A DNA stretch of 64,000 bases from positions 124,001-188,000 of the forward strand of contig JAUCYS010000005.1 in assembly GCA_030373505.1 (NCBI GenBank). Direction: 5' to 3'. The position numbers were made by a program, and so were the translations under genes. Below the pieces are notes generated by a model, which made no database searches, was not told where the DNA came from, and saw only the letters and a list, made by a program, of their open reading frames with translations. This stretch comes from Parasphingorhabdus sp. (GTDB lineage: Bacteria > Pseudomonadota > Alphaproteobacteria > Sphingomonadales > Sphingomonadaceae). This document shows positions 26,010-34,484 of this stretch, in pieces (within the stretch, counting starts at the first letter, position 1; each line of letters begins with the position of its first letter).

Positions 26010-26825
26010 GTGGCAACCAGGCAGATGGACATATCTGAAAGCGAGAGCAGGCCCGACTGGAACGAGCTGCTCGACCATGTGACGATCCGGACTCCCGATG
26101 ACATTCGAAAGGCTGCCTGTTTCCTGCACGATATTGCCCGCAGCAAGGGCTTCCGGGTCGCATTGTGCGCCGACATAGCATCCGGCCGACCGATGACCGA
26201 TGCGGCGGGCAATTCACTGAATTCCGATATTTTCGGCTGGGTCAAGCACAGCGAGCGGTGGTGGGAAGATGGCCAATATGCGCTGCATTCGCCGGTGCCC
26301 CGCGCCTGTCGCTATGAAAGCGAACCTTTCTGGTGCGACAAGAGCGGCTTTCACAGCGCGATTCCGAACGAGTTTCTCGATGACATCGATCCCAGCAGCT
26401 ATTTCGCCAAGATGAAAGGCCCCTACAGCAGATTGATCATCGTGCCGGTCCATCTGCCCTTCGGTCAGGTTTCGGCCAACAGCTTCCCTGTCATCGGACC
26501 CTATAAGGGCGACTTCGCCCTCGCCTATGCAAAATATGGCAATCTGTTCGGTGCCCTGACCCGGCGCCTGATTTCCGGCTATGTTTCGGTATCCCGCACC
26601 TCCAGTTACATCGCCTCGGATTGCCGCCTGTCGCGCCGGGAAGCGGAATGCATCCGCTGGGCCTCGATCGGCAAAACCGACGAGGAGATCGGCGAGATCA
26701 TATCGGTCTGCCGCTCCACCGTTCGCTATCATATCAGCCGGGCCGCGGAAAAACTGCAGGCAGTGAACCGCACCCAGACCGTGTTCAAGGCAACCCAGCT
26801 CGGCTATCTCGGCAATAGCCACTGA
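26010..26825 (+). CDS. LuxR-family regulator with autoinducer-binding-like domain (LuxR solo)
   Basis: The 271-residue protein has an N-terminal domain resembling the autoinducer-binding fold (HSERWWEDGQYALHSPVPRA, about residues 80-99). The C-terminal LuxR helix-turn-helix is LSRREAECIRWASIGKTDEE followed by IGEIISVCRSTVRYHISRAA (about 208-247). No luxI-like synthase is in the window, so it would be a solo sensing an outside signal or a different ligand. GTG 26010 was chosen because GGAGAGG lies eight bases upstream. It is divergent from the LAL regulator and precedes the second TonB receptor; either could be its target. Confidence 0.82.
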   Translation: MATRQMDISESESRPDWNELLDHVTIRTPDDIRKAACFLHDIARSKGFRVALCADIASGRPMTDAAGNSLNSDIFGWVKHSERWWEDGQYALHSPVPRACRYESEPFWCDKSGFHSAIPNEFLDDIDPSSYFAKMKGPYSRLIIVPVHLPFGQVSANSFPVIGPYKGDFALAYAKYGNLFGALTRRLISGYVSVSRTSSYIASDCRLSRREAECIRWASIGKTDEEIGEIISVCRSTVRYHISRAAEKLQAVNRTQTVFKATQLGYLGNSH

Positions 26826-27005
26826 AGGCCCTTCAGTCCCTGCTGCTGCAGCGGCCAGATCGCAAGATCTTCGTCGATCGCCGGCCCGGCGGATATCTCG
26901 CCGGACTTGCCCTGGACATGTTCGACCGGCGTATTGATCGACACGAATTCGCCCATGACCCAGGAATAATATTCCGTCTCTCCCTTGTTCCCGATCACAT
27001 TCCAA
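26804..27005 (-). pseudogene. Remnant of a Rieske oxygenase large-subunit C terminus
   Basis: On the minus strand about 65 codons ending in TAG at 26806-26804 read like a real protein end: ETEYYSWVMGEFVSINTPVE and then AIDEDLAIWPLQQQGLKGLQ. The DxD...Q..G.K spacing matches the C terminus of ring-hydroxylating oxygenase alpha subunits, including the intact one at 30905-32284 (ILDQDTDNLMMQRDGAK). The rest of the gene is missing: upstream the frame runs into the leader of the TonB receptor and loses family character. It also overlaps the LuxR gene end by 22 bases. I infer a deletion remnant; the exact left edge of homology is uncertain. Confidence 0.5.
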
Positions 27006-27139
27006 ATTCTCGCCGATCTTGACCTTTTGGCCAGTTGAGCATCCGCCCCCCTCTCGCCATCCTGTCGACCGATGATGCCGGAATAACCGGTGCATCCGGG
27101 GGCTTCGCCAGATTGAGGCGAAGGAACAGGGAGAGAATC

Positions 27140-29629
27140 ATGCAACAGCATTCGCAGCACCGGGAATCCGCATCCATTGTCCGATCCATGAAATGGCTTC
27201 TGATGGCGTCCGCCGCCAGCATCACCCTTTCCGGCTTCGCTGCCCCGGCCAGCGCGCAGGACAATATCGAAGAGAATGACAGTCGGGTGATCATCGTCAA
27301 CGCCCGCAAGCAGGATGAAACCCTGCAGGAGACACCGGTCACCGTGACCTCGATCAGCGCCGAGACACTCGACAATTATCAGGTCAACGAAGTCGCTGAC
27401 GTGGTCAGCCGCATTCCCGCACTCAATGTTCAGGTCGGCGGCTCGGGCGCGGGCGGCCAGATCAGTCTGCGCGGCATCGGCACCACCAATATCTCGGCCG
27501 CCTTTGACTCCGCCGTCGCCTTCGATTTTGACGGCGTAACGATCAGCACCATGCGGCTGGTCCAGGCGTCCTTTTTCGACGTCGCGCAGATCGATGTGCT
27601 GAAGGGCCCGCAGTCGCTGTTCTTCGGAAAAAGCGCCTCGGCCGGGGTCTTTTCGGTGCGCTCGGCCGACCCGACCCAGCAATGGGAAATGGGCGGCAAG
27701 GCATCCTATGAATTTGAAGAGGAAGGCTATACGGTCGGCGGCTATATATCCGGGCCGATCAGCGATACGCTCGGCATTCGCGTCGCGGCGCAATATCAGG
27801 ACATCAGCAAATATGTCGAGCTGGAGGCCGGCACTCCGTCTGTCTTTGCCAATTCGGGAAAGGGGCTGAAGAATTTCGTCGGCCGCGTCACCCTGCAATG
27901 GGACCCGTCCGACAATTTTACCGCGAACCTGAAACTCAATTATAACCATAATTTCGGCGACAGCCTGCTGGGCCATTCCGACATCAGTTGCGGCACCAAC
28001 GGCGTTCCCGACGATGTCTTTCTCGCGCTCTCCGGCGTGCGCATTGCCGCCAATTCCACCTGCGACATCCAGGACGGGCTCTACCCCCATCCGGACGGCC
28101 ATCCGGCCCTCCAGGTCATCGCACCGGGAACCACCGGAGCGGACCGCTACAGGGGGCAATCCTATAACGAGACCAATACATTTTTCATGCGTCTCGCGAT
28201 GGACCTGGAGCTCAGCGACAGTCTGACCCTGTCGTCGGTCACCGGCATACTCGACCTCGAAAATGAACATGCCGACCATTTCAGCTATGTCGGCATATTG
28301 CCGAACGGCGATCCCGGCGGTCTCCCTGCCCCCTTTTCCGATGGCCTGAAGCAATATTCCCAGGAACTCCGGCTGACCAGCGATCTCGACGACCCGTTCA
28401 ATTTCATGCTCGGCGGCTATTGGGAAAGCCGCAGCCAGCCGCTACAGACCTCGCAGAATGCCTTTGTCGCAGCCTTTCTCTTTCCCGATTCCCAGGGCAT
28501 TGGCTATGACTGGGTGGCCAATCGGGCCACCAAGAGCGAAGCCCTGTCCTTTTTCGGCAGCGCCAGCCTGGATCTGACCGACCAGCTGGAACTGTCCGGC
28601 GGCGTGCGCTGGACCGACGAGCAGAAGGTCCACAGAACATCCTTCCCGTTCCTGCACGACGCCCTGACCTTTCTCAACGGCGTGGTCGGCGGTATCGGTC
28701 TGGTGGTTCCGGAAGGCTTTCAGACCGGACCGATCCAATTTTCCGACAGCAATATCTCGCCGGAGGTGACGGTCAAATATCAGGCCACGCCCGATCTGAA
28801 CTTCTACGCCTCCTACAAGACCGGCTTCAAATCCGGCGGCGTCGACAACAGCATCCTGCCAACGGCAGCGCTGCAATATATCAAGCCGGGTTTCGGCACC
28901 GAGGCCCAGCGTCAGGCAGCGCTCGATTCGGTCGTCTATAATTCCGAAACCGCTAAGGGCGGCGAAGTCGGGGTCAAGGCGATGCTGGCCGACCGCGCTC
29001 TGCGGATCAACGCGTCGCTCTATTATTTCGTTTTTGACGATCTGCAGGTGCAGAATTTTGACGGCGCAGCGGTCCGCTTCCTGACCGTCAATGCCGGCGA
29101 GGTGACCACCAGGGGCTTTGACATGGACTGGGGCTGGCAAACGCCTCTCGACGGCCTGCGCTTGTCGGGCACGCTTGGCTATACCGACGCCAAATTCACC
29201 GACACGTTCATTTCGTCCAACGGACCGGACAGCACCCCGGGCACGGCCGACGACGTCAATCTCGACGGACGCAGGGCGGCCCGCGCTCCGGAATGGTCGG
29301 GAAATATTGCCTTCGACTGGACCATCCCGATGAGCGACAGCCTCGAGCTCGGCCTGAACGGCAATGCCTTCTACAGCGGCTCCTATTACGCCTCAAACAC
29401 GAAGTTCGACGACTATGTCCAGGGCGATTATGTCACGCTCGATGGCTCGGTCTCTATCGGTCATCCGGACGGCAAGTGGAAATTTGCGCTGGTCGGGGTC
29501 AATCTGACCAACGAAATCTGGGCCAACACGGCCGGCGACCGGCCATTCCTTCCGCCCGGAGGCGATGATCGCGTGATCACCCAGAACCGGGGGCGCCAGC
29601 TGTTTGTGGAGGCTTCCTTCAAGTTTTGA
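27140..29629 (+). CDS. TonB-dependent outer-membrane receptor (Rieske/P450 locus)
   Basis: The 829-residue product has an extended N region and signal peptide ending APASAQ, and a TonB-box-like DSRVIIVNARKQDETLQETP. The plug domain has ISLRGIGTTNIS, then VLKGPQSLFFGKSASAG, and the barrel ends GRQLFVEASFKF. It resembles receptors placed near aromatic or terpenoid degradation genes in sphingomonads. AGGGAGAG precedes ATG 27140. A strong terminator at 29655-29693 makes it a single-gene unit. It lies between a LuxR solo and a cluster of NTF2-like, Rieske and P450 genes, so import of their substrate is a reasonable guess. Confidence 0.92.
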   Translation: MQQHSQHRESASIVRSMKWLLMASAASITLSGFAAPASAQDNIEENDSRVIIVNARKQDETLQETPVTVTSISAETLDNYQVNEVADVVSRIPALNVQVGGSGAGGQISLRGIGTTNISAAFDSAVAFDFDGVTISTMRLVQASFFDVAQIDVLKGPQSLFFGKSASAGVFSVRSADPTQQWEMGGKASYEFEEEGYTVGGYISGPISDTLGIRVAAQYQDISKYVELEAGTPSVFANSGKGLKNFVGRVTLQWDPSDNFTANLKLNYNHNFGDSLLGHSDISCGTNGVPDDVFLALSGVRIAANSTCDIQDGLYPHPDGHPALQVIAPGTTGADRYRGQSYNETNTFFMRLAMDLELSDSLTLSSVTGILDLENEHADHFSYVGILPNGDPGGLPAPFSDGLKQYSQELRLTSDLDDPFNFMLGGYWESRSQPLQTSQNAFVAAFLFPDSQGIGYDWVANRATKSEALSFFGSASLDLTDQLELSGGVRWTDEQKVHRTSFPFLHDALTFLNGVVGGIGLVVPEGFQTGPIQFSDSNISPEVTVKYQATPDLNFYASYKTGFKSGGVDNSILPTAALQYIKPGFGTEAQRQAALDSVVYNSETAKGGEVGVKAMLADRALRINASLYYFVFDDLQVQNFDGAAVRFLTVNAGEVTTRGFDMDWGWQTPLDGLRLSGTLGYTDAKFTDTFISSNGPDSTPGTADDVNLDGRRAARAPEWSGNIAFDWTIPMSDSLELGLNGNAFYSGSYYASNTKFDDYVQGDYVTLDGSVSIGHPDGKWKFALVGVNLTNEIWANTAGDRPFLPPGGDDRVITQNRGRQLFVEASFKF

Positions 29630-29654
29630 TCAGCGTCCTCCCGTTGATCATATA

Positions 29655-29693
29655 CGGACCGGAACCGCTGGGGGCGTTTCCGGTCCGCTTTTT
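29655..29693 (+). terminator. Rho-independent terminator after TonB receptor
   Basis: CGGACCGGAA (29655-29664) pairs perfectly with TTCCGGTCCG (29678-29687) around a 13-base loop, followed by CTTTTT. It lies 25 bp after the receptor stop codon. Confidence 0.92.
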
Positions 29694-29725
29694 ATGCTGG
29701 CCAAGCCGGATCAGTCGTCCCGCCC

Positions 29726-30256
29726 TTAGCGATAAACCGGATCGTCGGGATAGCGGCCTGCTCGGGTCAGCGCAGCCAGCGCCGGATGTGTGTCATCATG
29801 GGTAGTTGCCGCATTCTGGCTCCAGCTCATCACCGGGGTGCGCTGCATGATCTTCCACTGGTTGCCGCGTTTTTCAAACCGGTCGAGATAGCGGCCCAGA
29901 TAGGTCATCTCGCTGTCCTGTCCCTGCGGATCTTTCAGATAGTGAAAGGCGATCAGATAGCTTTCGACCGTCGCCAGGGCGGGATTGCTGCTGTCCGGAA
30001 AGTCCACCAGGATATTGCTCACCAGATGGTGGGTCTGCGCAAAGGCCTTGATCGCGGGCACCAGATCCTCGCAAAACGGATGCGCAGGCGCAGGCTCCTC
30101 GCCATAGGACACGGTCGCTTCCGGCCAGTAGCACAGTTTCAGCGCCGCCTCGTCGGCCCGGTCGACGCCGCGGCAATGCATGTGAATGATCTCCGTGATC
30201 GCATGTTCATCCGCCAGTCGCGCCTGATCCCGAACCGTTCCCGCCGCCTGCACCAT
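29726..30256 (-). CDS. NTF2-like (SnoaL_4-type) protein
   Basis: The 176-residue protein has the NTF2-like cone fold pattern: DEHAITEIIHMHCRGVDRAD at the N terminus, then HLVSNILVDF, and YLGRYLDRFEKRGNQWKIMQ near the C terminus. Proteins of this type include small hydratases, cyclases and ring-hydroxylating dioxygenase beta subunits. It is divergent from a second NTF2-like gene (30372) with about 115 bp between them, and about 29% of its neighbours are oxidative enzymes acting on cyclic substrates. Catalytic residues cannot be assigned from sequence alone. An AGGAGG-like sequence lies upstream of ATG 30256. Confidence 0.78.
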   Translation of the reverse strand: MVQAAGTVRDQARLADEHAITEIIHMHCRGVDRADEAALKLCYWPEATVSYGEEPAPAHPFCEDLVPAIKAFAQTHHLVSNILVDFPDSSNPALATVESYLIAFHYLKDPQGQDSEMTYLGRYLDRFEKRGNQWKIMQRTPVMSWSQNAATTHDDTHPALAALTRAGRYPDDPVYR

Positions 30257-30299
30257 AATATTCTCCTCCTGCTGTTTGTCGGTCTTGCTAGCTAAATGA

Positions 30300-30316
30300 G
30301 CAATTTACGCGATTGC
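30300..30316. promoter_or_regulatory. Short inverted repeat between divergent NTF2-like genes
   Basis: GCAAT (30300-30304) and ATTGC (30312-30316) form a 5-7-5 inverted repeat in the 115-bp divergent promoter region. It could be an operator for the two transcription units, but it is short enough to arise by chance. Confidence 0.25.
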
Positions 30317-30371
30317 CGTGACGCATACTATGAGCGGAAAGAACAGGCCCAGAAAGGGCGGAACGGAGCGG

Positions 30372-30905
30372 ATGACGATGGATGAGCAACTTCTGAAGGT
30401 GCAGATGGACAAGCTGGCGATCATGGAATTGCCCGCTCTCTATATGCGCGGACTCGACCGGCTCGACCGCGATCTGCTGCGCGCCCAGTTCTGGGATGAT
30501 GCCTATATGGATTACGGCATTTACGCCGGCGACGCCGACGGATTCTGCGATTTCTGCATGGCGGCGCTCGCCGATCATGATCGCAACCAGCATATGATCG
30601 GCCAGAATATCATCGAGGTCGAAGGCGACACCGCGTTCGGCGAAGTCTATTTCCAGGCCTATCACCGGGTCCGGAGCGACGCGGGCGAACTCCGCGATAT
30701 CTTCATCTGCGGCCGCTACGCCGACCGCTACGAGAAGCGCGATGGCATCTGGAAATTTTCCTACCGCAGCGAGATCGTCGACTGGGCTCGCGATGACCCC
30801 GCGAACGATGGCTTTCTCGAAGGATCGGGCAATATCTGGGGCGAACGCAAGCCCGATGACCCGATCTACAACCGGGCCGCGATGGCCAGACCGGAGAATA
30901 TATAA
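30372..30905 (+). CDS. NTF2-like (SnoaL_4-type) protein, possible oxygenase small subunit
   Basis: The 177-residue protein starts MTMDEQLLKVQMDKLAIMEL, continues YMRGLDRLDRDLLRAQFWDD and ends with a YADRYEKRDGIWKFSYRSEI strand pair, all typical of the NTF2-like fold. Its stop codon shares a base with the start of the Rieske oxygenase gene (TAATG), so the two are translationally coupled. Dioxygenase beta subunits have this fold and this gene arrangement, so a structural role is possible; a separate dehydratase or isomerase is the alternative. GGAGCGG lies just before ATG 30372. Confidence 0.8.
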   Translation: MTMDEQLLKVQMDKLAIMELPALYMRGLDRLDRDLLRAQFWDDAYMDYGIYAGDADGFCDFCMAALADHDRNQHMIGQNIIEVEGDTAFGEVYFQAYHRVRSDAGELRDIFICGRYADRYEKRDGIWKFSYRSEIVDWARDDPANDGFLEGSGNIWGERKPDDPIYNRAAMARPENI

Positions 30906-32284
30906 TGTCCCTCAACCTTACCGACGCCGCCGCAACCGACCTGCCGAAAGGTGAGGCCCGCTGCCCCGGCCCCTCCTATCAGGACATATTGGATTCCGAC
31001 GGATATGATGTTCCGGACGCGATGCGGGCGCAGCAATATGAATTTCTCGGCGACGAGGATATCGGCTTCGAGCGCTACAGCAGCGAAGATTTTGCCGAGG
31101 CCGAAATCGACCAGATGTGGAACAGGACCTGGCAATGGGCCTGCCGCGAGGAACATATCCCGGCCAAGGGCGACCGTTATGTCTATGATGTCGGCCCCTA
31201 TTCGATCCTCGTGGTGCGCGGCGACGATCAGAAAATCCGTGCCTTCGTCAATTCCTGCCCGCATCGCGGCATGCAGTTCGCGACCGAGGGCAGCACCGGT
31301 GTGCGCCGTTCCACCATCCGCTGTCCTTTCCACGGCATGGCCTTCAATCTCGACGGCTCGCTCAACGAAATCCCCTGCCGCTGGGACTTCCCGCATCTGA
31401 ACGAAGACAATTTCCGTCTGACCGAGATTCGGTGCGATCTTTGGGGCGGTTTTGTCTTCATCAACATGGACCAGGATGCGCCGCCGCTGGCCGACTATCT
31501 CGAGGTCGTGCCCGAACATTTCAAGCTCTGGCCGATGGACGACCGCTATGTCGCGCTGCACACCGAAAAGGTGCTTCCGGCCAACTGGAAAATGGCGATG
31601 GAAGCCTTTCTCGAGGCCTTCCATGTGCTCGAAACCCACAGCCAGGCGGTGCAGACCGCCGCCGATGCCAATGCGCAATATGATATTTTCGGCAAGAATG
31701 TCAGCCGATTCATCCACGCCATCGGCAAGCCCAGCCCGCACCTCAAACAGCCGGTCAGCGAAAAGCAGATTTTCGCCAAGCTGGGCCGCGATCCGGAAGA
31801 CTTGCCCGAAGGCGCCGAAGCCCGCGCCCACCACGCGCAGCTCTTGCGCGAGGAATATGGCGAACAATTTGATGTCGATCTGTCCGGCATCTCCACAGCA
31901 GAGATGGTCGACAGCATCGAATATTTTGTTTTCCCCAACGCCTTTTTCTTCCCCGGAATCAGCATCCGGCTCTGCTACCGCTTCCGGCCGATCGACGTCG
32001 ATCATTGCCTGCACGAAATATTGCTGCTGCAGCCGGTCCCGAAGGGCAAGCCGCGCCCTGCCCCGGCCAAGCCGATCCGGCTGGAAGTCGAGGACAGCTA
32101 TACCACCGTGCCCGGATTTGATCTCGCCGAGATTCTCGATCAGGACACCGACAATCTGATGATGCAGCGCGATGGTGCCAAGGCCTCCCTGAAAGCGGCA
32201 AAGGGCGCGCAGTCGCTCGGCAATTATCAGGAAGCCCGCATCCGGCGGATGCACCTGACGCTGGACGAATATCTCGCGAACTAG
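30905..32284 (+). CDS. Rieske-type aromatic ring-hydroxylating oxygenase, alpha subunit
   Basis: The 459-residue protein has a Rieske [2Fe-2S] centre with ligands Cys118 and His120 (SCPHRG) and Cys140 and His143 (RCPFHG). A catalytic domain has the mononuclear-iron region AMEAFLEAFHVLETHSQ with His240 and His245 and Glu236 in the bridging position. Length and order are normal for the alpha subunit. The enzyme would insert oxygen into a ring or methyl group using electrons from a ferredoxin and reductase, neither of which is encoded here. It is coupled by a one-base overlap to the NTF2-like gene upstream and is convergent with the P450 gene. Confidence 0.92.
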   Translation: MSLNLTDAAATDLPKGEARCPGPSYQDILDSDGYDVPDAMRAQQYEFLGDEDIGFERYSSEDFAEAEIDQMWNRTWQWACREEHIPAKGDRYVYDVGPYSILVVRGDDQKIRAFVNSCPHRGMQFATEGSTGVRRSTIRCPFHGMAFNLDGSLNEIPCRWDFPHLNEDNFRLTEIRCDLWGGFVFINMDQDAPPLADYLEVVPEHFKLWPMDDRYVALHTEKVLPANWKMAMEAFLEAFHVLETHSQAVQTAADANAQYDIFGKNVSRFIHAIGKPSPHLKQPVSEKQIFAKLGRDPEDLPEGAEARAHHAQLLREEYGEQFDVDLSGISTAEMVDSIEYFVFPNAFFFPGISIRLCYRFRPIDVDHCLHEILLLQPVPKGKPRPAPAKPIRLEVEDSYTTVPGFDLAEILDQDTDNLMMQRDGAKASLKAAKGAQSLGNYQEARIRRMHLTLDEYLAN

Positions 32285-32335
32285 GCTCTGACGGCGGCGA
32301 TGCACGGCGCCTGACGGCACTTGGCAACCTGCGCG

Positions 32336-33610
32336 CTATCGTGACGTCTTCGGCGTAAATCCGATATGCAGTTCCTTCAGCGAACGCAGCAGGAAATGCG
32401 GGTGGATGGCAAAATCATTTCTGCCCTCGATGAACCACATGTCCTCGAACCGGTCGACCACAGCGGTAAAGCCCCAGATCAGCTCACGCCGGGCGAGCGG
32501 CGCGCCGAGACAATGGTGGACGCCGGAGCCGAAGCCCATATGCGCTCCCGCGCGCTTGCGCTCGAGGTCGATGCTGTCGGGACATTCGAAGACACTCTCG
32601 TCGCGATTGGCGGCAGCATAGCGGACGTTGATCAGCGCGCCCTTGGGAATGGTAACGCCGTGCATCTCGGTGTCCTCCGCAGCAAAGCGCATCAGGCTCT
32701 GCACCGGCGATTCCAGCCGCACCACTTCCTCGACAAAGGTCTTCATATATTTGTCGGGATCGCTCTTCAGCTGCTCCCAGACATCCTTGTTCTCGATCAG
32801 CAGCCGGATGCCCGAAGCGAGCGCGTTGGTCGTGGTCTCGCTGCCACCGACGAACGTGTCCGCCATCATCTCCGCGTGCAGTTCATTGTCGTTGAGCGGC
32901 CGGCCCCATTCCTCGATCACCCGGTTGACCAGCTCGCTGAGCAGGCTGTCGTCGGGATTGGCGCGCAGCCGTTCGAAAATCGGATGAAAATAATGCTGCC
33001 CCTCGATCTCGCGGTCAACCATTTCCAGCTCGGCTTCCTCGTCGAGCATCATCGATATCCGGTGGAAGAAGGCATCGGTCCAGCGCTTGATCTTCCACAT
33101 GTCCGCGCGCGGCGCGCCCATCTGCTCGCCGATGATATAGAGCGGCAGCGGCACCGCGAACTGGCTGACCCAGTTGCACTCGCCGTCCGCGACAAAGCCG
33201 TCGATCAGCTCATAGGCCAGCGTCTCGACCAGCGGGTCCATGGTCTTGATCTTGCTCGGCCTGAACGCCTCGTTGAACATCGCCCGCATCTGCTTGTGAT
33301 TGGGATCATCGCGGCTCGACAGGGTTGGTTCGGGAATCCAGCCTTTGTCGCGGAATCGCTGTTGCACGGCCTGCTGACGTTCGCTGCTGCCGGTCTTGTT
33401 GAAGGCGGCGAATTTCTTCGGGCTGCTGGGAAAGGCGTCCGGATCGAGCAGCACGCGGCGGACATCCTCATAGCGGGTGATGACATAGATATCGGTGCCC
33501 GGCTGCTTGTAGACCGGTGCCTCGTTGCGCAGCGTCCTGTAGGCATCATATGGGCATTGCTGCGTTTCCGCGTCGAGCAGATTGATATCCGGATCGGCCC
33601 TGGTCGCCAT
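32336..33610 (-). CDS. Cytochrome P450
   Basis: The 424-residue soluble bacterial P450 has the I-helix oxygen-binding motif FVGGSETTTNALASG, the EVVR (ExxR) of helix K, and the heme loop FGSGVHHCLGAPLAR with the axial Cys near residue 366. The substrate cannot be told from sequence. AGGGAGAG sits just before ATG 33610, which replaces a start 14 codons upstream. The gene begins 11 bp after the AhpD-like gene on the same strand, so the two form an operon. The redox partners are not encoded nearby. Confidence 0.95.
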   Translation of the reverse strand: MATRADPDINLLDAETQQCPYDAYRTLRNEAPVYKQPGTDIYVITRYEDVRRVLLDPDAFPSSPKKFAAFNKTGSSERQQAVQQRFRDKGWIPEPTLSSRDDPNHKQMRAMFNEAFRPSKIKTMDPLVETLAYELIDGFVADGECNWVSQFAVPLPLYIIGEQMGAPRADMWKIKRWTDAFFHRISMMLDEEAELEMVDREIEGQHYFHPIFERLRANPDDSLLSELVNRVIEEWGRPLNDNELHAEMMADTFVGGSETTTNALASGIRLLIENKDVWEQLKSDPDKYMKTFVEEVVRLESPVQSLMRFAAEDTEMHGVTIPKGALINVRYAAANRDESVFECPDSIDLERKRAGAHMGFGSGVHHCLGAPLARRELIWGFTAVVDRFEDMWFIEGRNDFAIHPHFLLRSLKELHIGFTPKTSR

Positions 33611-33621
33611 ATTATCTCTCC

Positions 33622-34209
33622 CTAGCGCACCTGAATTTTTTCCTCGCCCCATGGTGCAATGGTTTCGGCTTTCTGAAAGGCTTCCGGCAGTTCATCGACC
33701 ATATGATAGGTGGCCGCTAGCCGGCCGAAGCCGACGAAAAAGGCGCAGGTCATGCCCAGCTCGACAATCTGCGCTTCGCTGAAATGCTGCCGCAGCCCGG
33801 CATGGACGCTGTCGTCAATCGCCAGATGGTCGGTCGCCATCAGTTCGCCATAACGGATCGCCGCCTTTTCCGCGTCGCTGAGATTGTCCGCTTCCTGCGG
33901 CTTTTCCAGCGAGCAGACCGCGCCTTCGTCGACTCCGTCCTCAACCGCGTCGCTGTAGCGGATCGCCATGCAGCTGCGGCACTGGTTGAAAAAGGCGATG
34001 CGCAACCGGACCAGCTCGACCAGCCGTTCCGGCAGGCTCCGGCCGCGCTTCAGCGCGCCACCAAATTGCATCAGCCCCAGCGCCTGTTCCGGGCAGTGGG
34101 CAAAATAGCGGATCAGCCCCTGTTCGAGATCGGTGGCCTCGTCGGGATTGACAGCCTCGCGGATCCGCGGATCCCACTCCTCCGGCGGCAGTTTCGAAAT
34201 CCGGCTCAT
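33622..34209 (-). CDS. Carboxymuconolactone decarboxylase / AhpD-like protein
   Basis: The 195-residue all-helical protein has the AhpD/CMD core ERLVELVRLRIAFFNQCRSC, with the cysteine pair Cys77-x2-Cys80, and then EKAAIRYGELMATDHLAIDD. In catalytic AhpD the motif continues with a His a few residues later; here the position reads CMAIRY, so the usual His is absent. It may be a redox partner, a decarboxylase-like enzyme or a structural relative. GGAGGGGA precedes ATG 34209. It is the first gene of the AhpD-P450 operon. Confidence 0.82.
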   Translation of the reverse strand: MSRISKLPPEEWDPRIREAVNPDEATDLEQGLIRYFAHCPEQALGLMQFGGALKRGRSLPERLVELVRLRIAFFNQCRSCMAIRYSDAVEDGVDEGAVCSLEKPQEADNLSDAEKAAIRYGELMATDHLAIDDSVHAGLRQHFSEAQIVELGMTCAFFVGFGRLAATYHMVDELPEAFQKAETIAPWGEEKIQVR

Positions 34210-34306
34210 CCGATCCCCTCCCATATTCTCATGGATTTGGTGAGAGAATAGGTCTTGCGCGCGGCAAGGACACTGTCGATTTGATGGGGAGTTGACCACA
34301 AGCCGG

Positions 34307-34335
34307 TTGACTCGAATTTGGCATGGCCATATTCT
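34307..34335 (+). promoter_or_regulatory. Sigma-70-type promoter for the 34485-35368 gene pair
   Basis: TTGACT (34307-34312) and TATTCT (34330-34335) are separated by exactly 17 bases, pointing at the glyoxalase-related gene with a predicted leader of about 140 bases. It is one of the clearest promoter matches in the window. Confidence 0.6.
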
Positions 34336-34484
34336 GGCATCGGTTCGGGACACCTGCCGCTTGCAGACGAAGGTCTTGGTGAAGTCCCGTAATTACTATT
34401 CATCTCGTCATGTCCGCAACATGCTTCAAGATGGCAACGCAAGCACCATTCTCACGAAGCATATTTGCAATGGATGAGATTGAT

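Noticed and set aside
26804..28354. Full 516-codon minus-strand frame opposite the second TonB receptor
   Set aside because: Only its last 65 codons look like protein; the rest is antisense to the receptor.
32286..32335. Terminator between the Rieske and P450 genes
   Set aside because: The gap contains a short direct repeat (CTGACGGC) but no convincing stem-loop with a T run.
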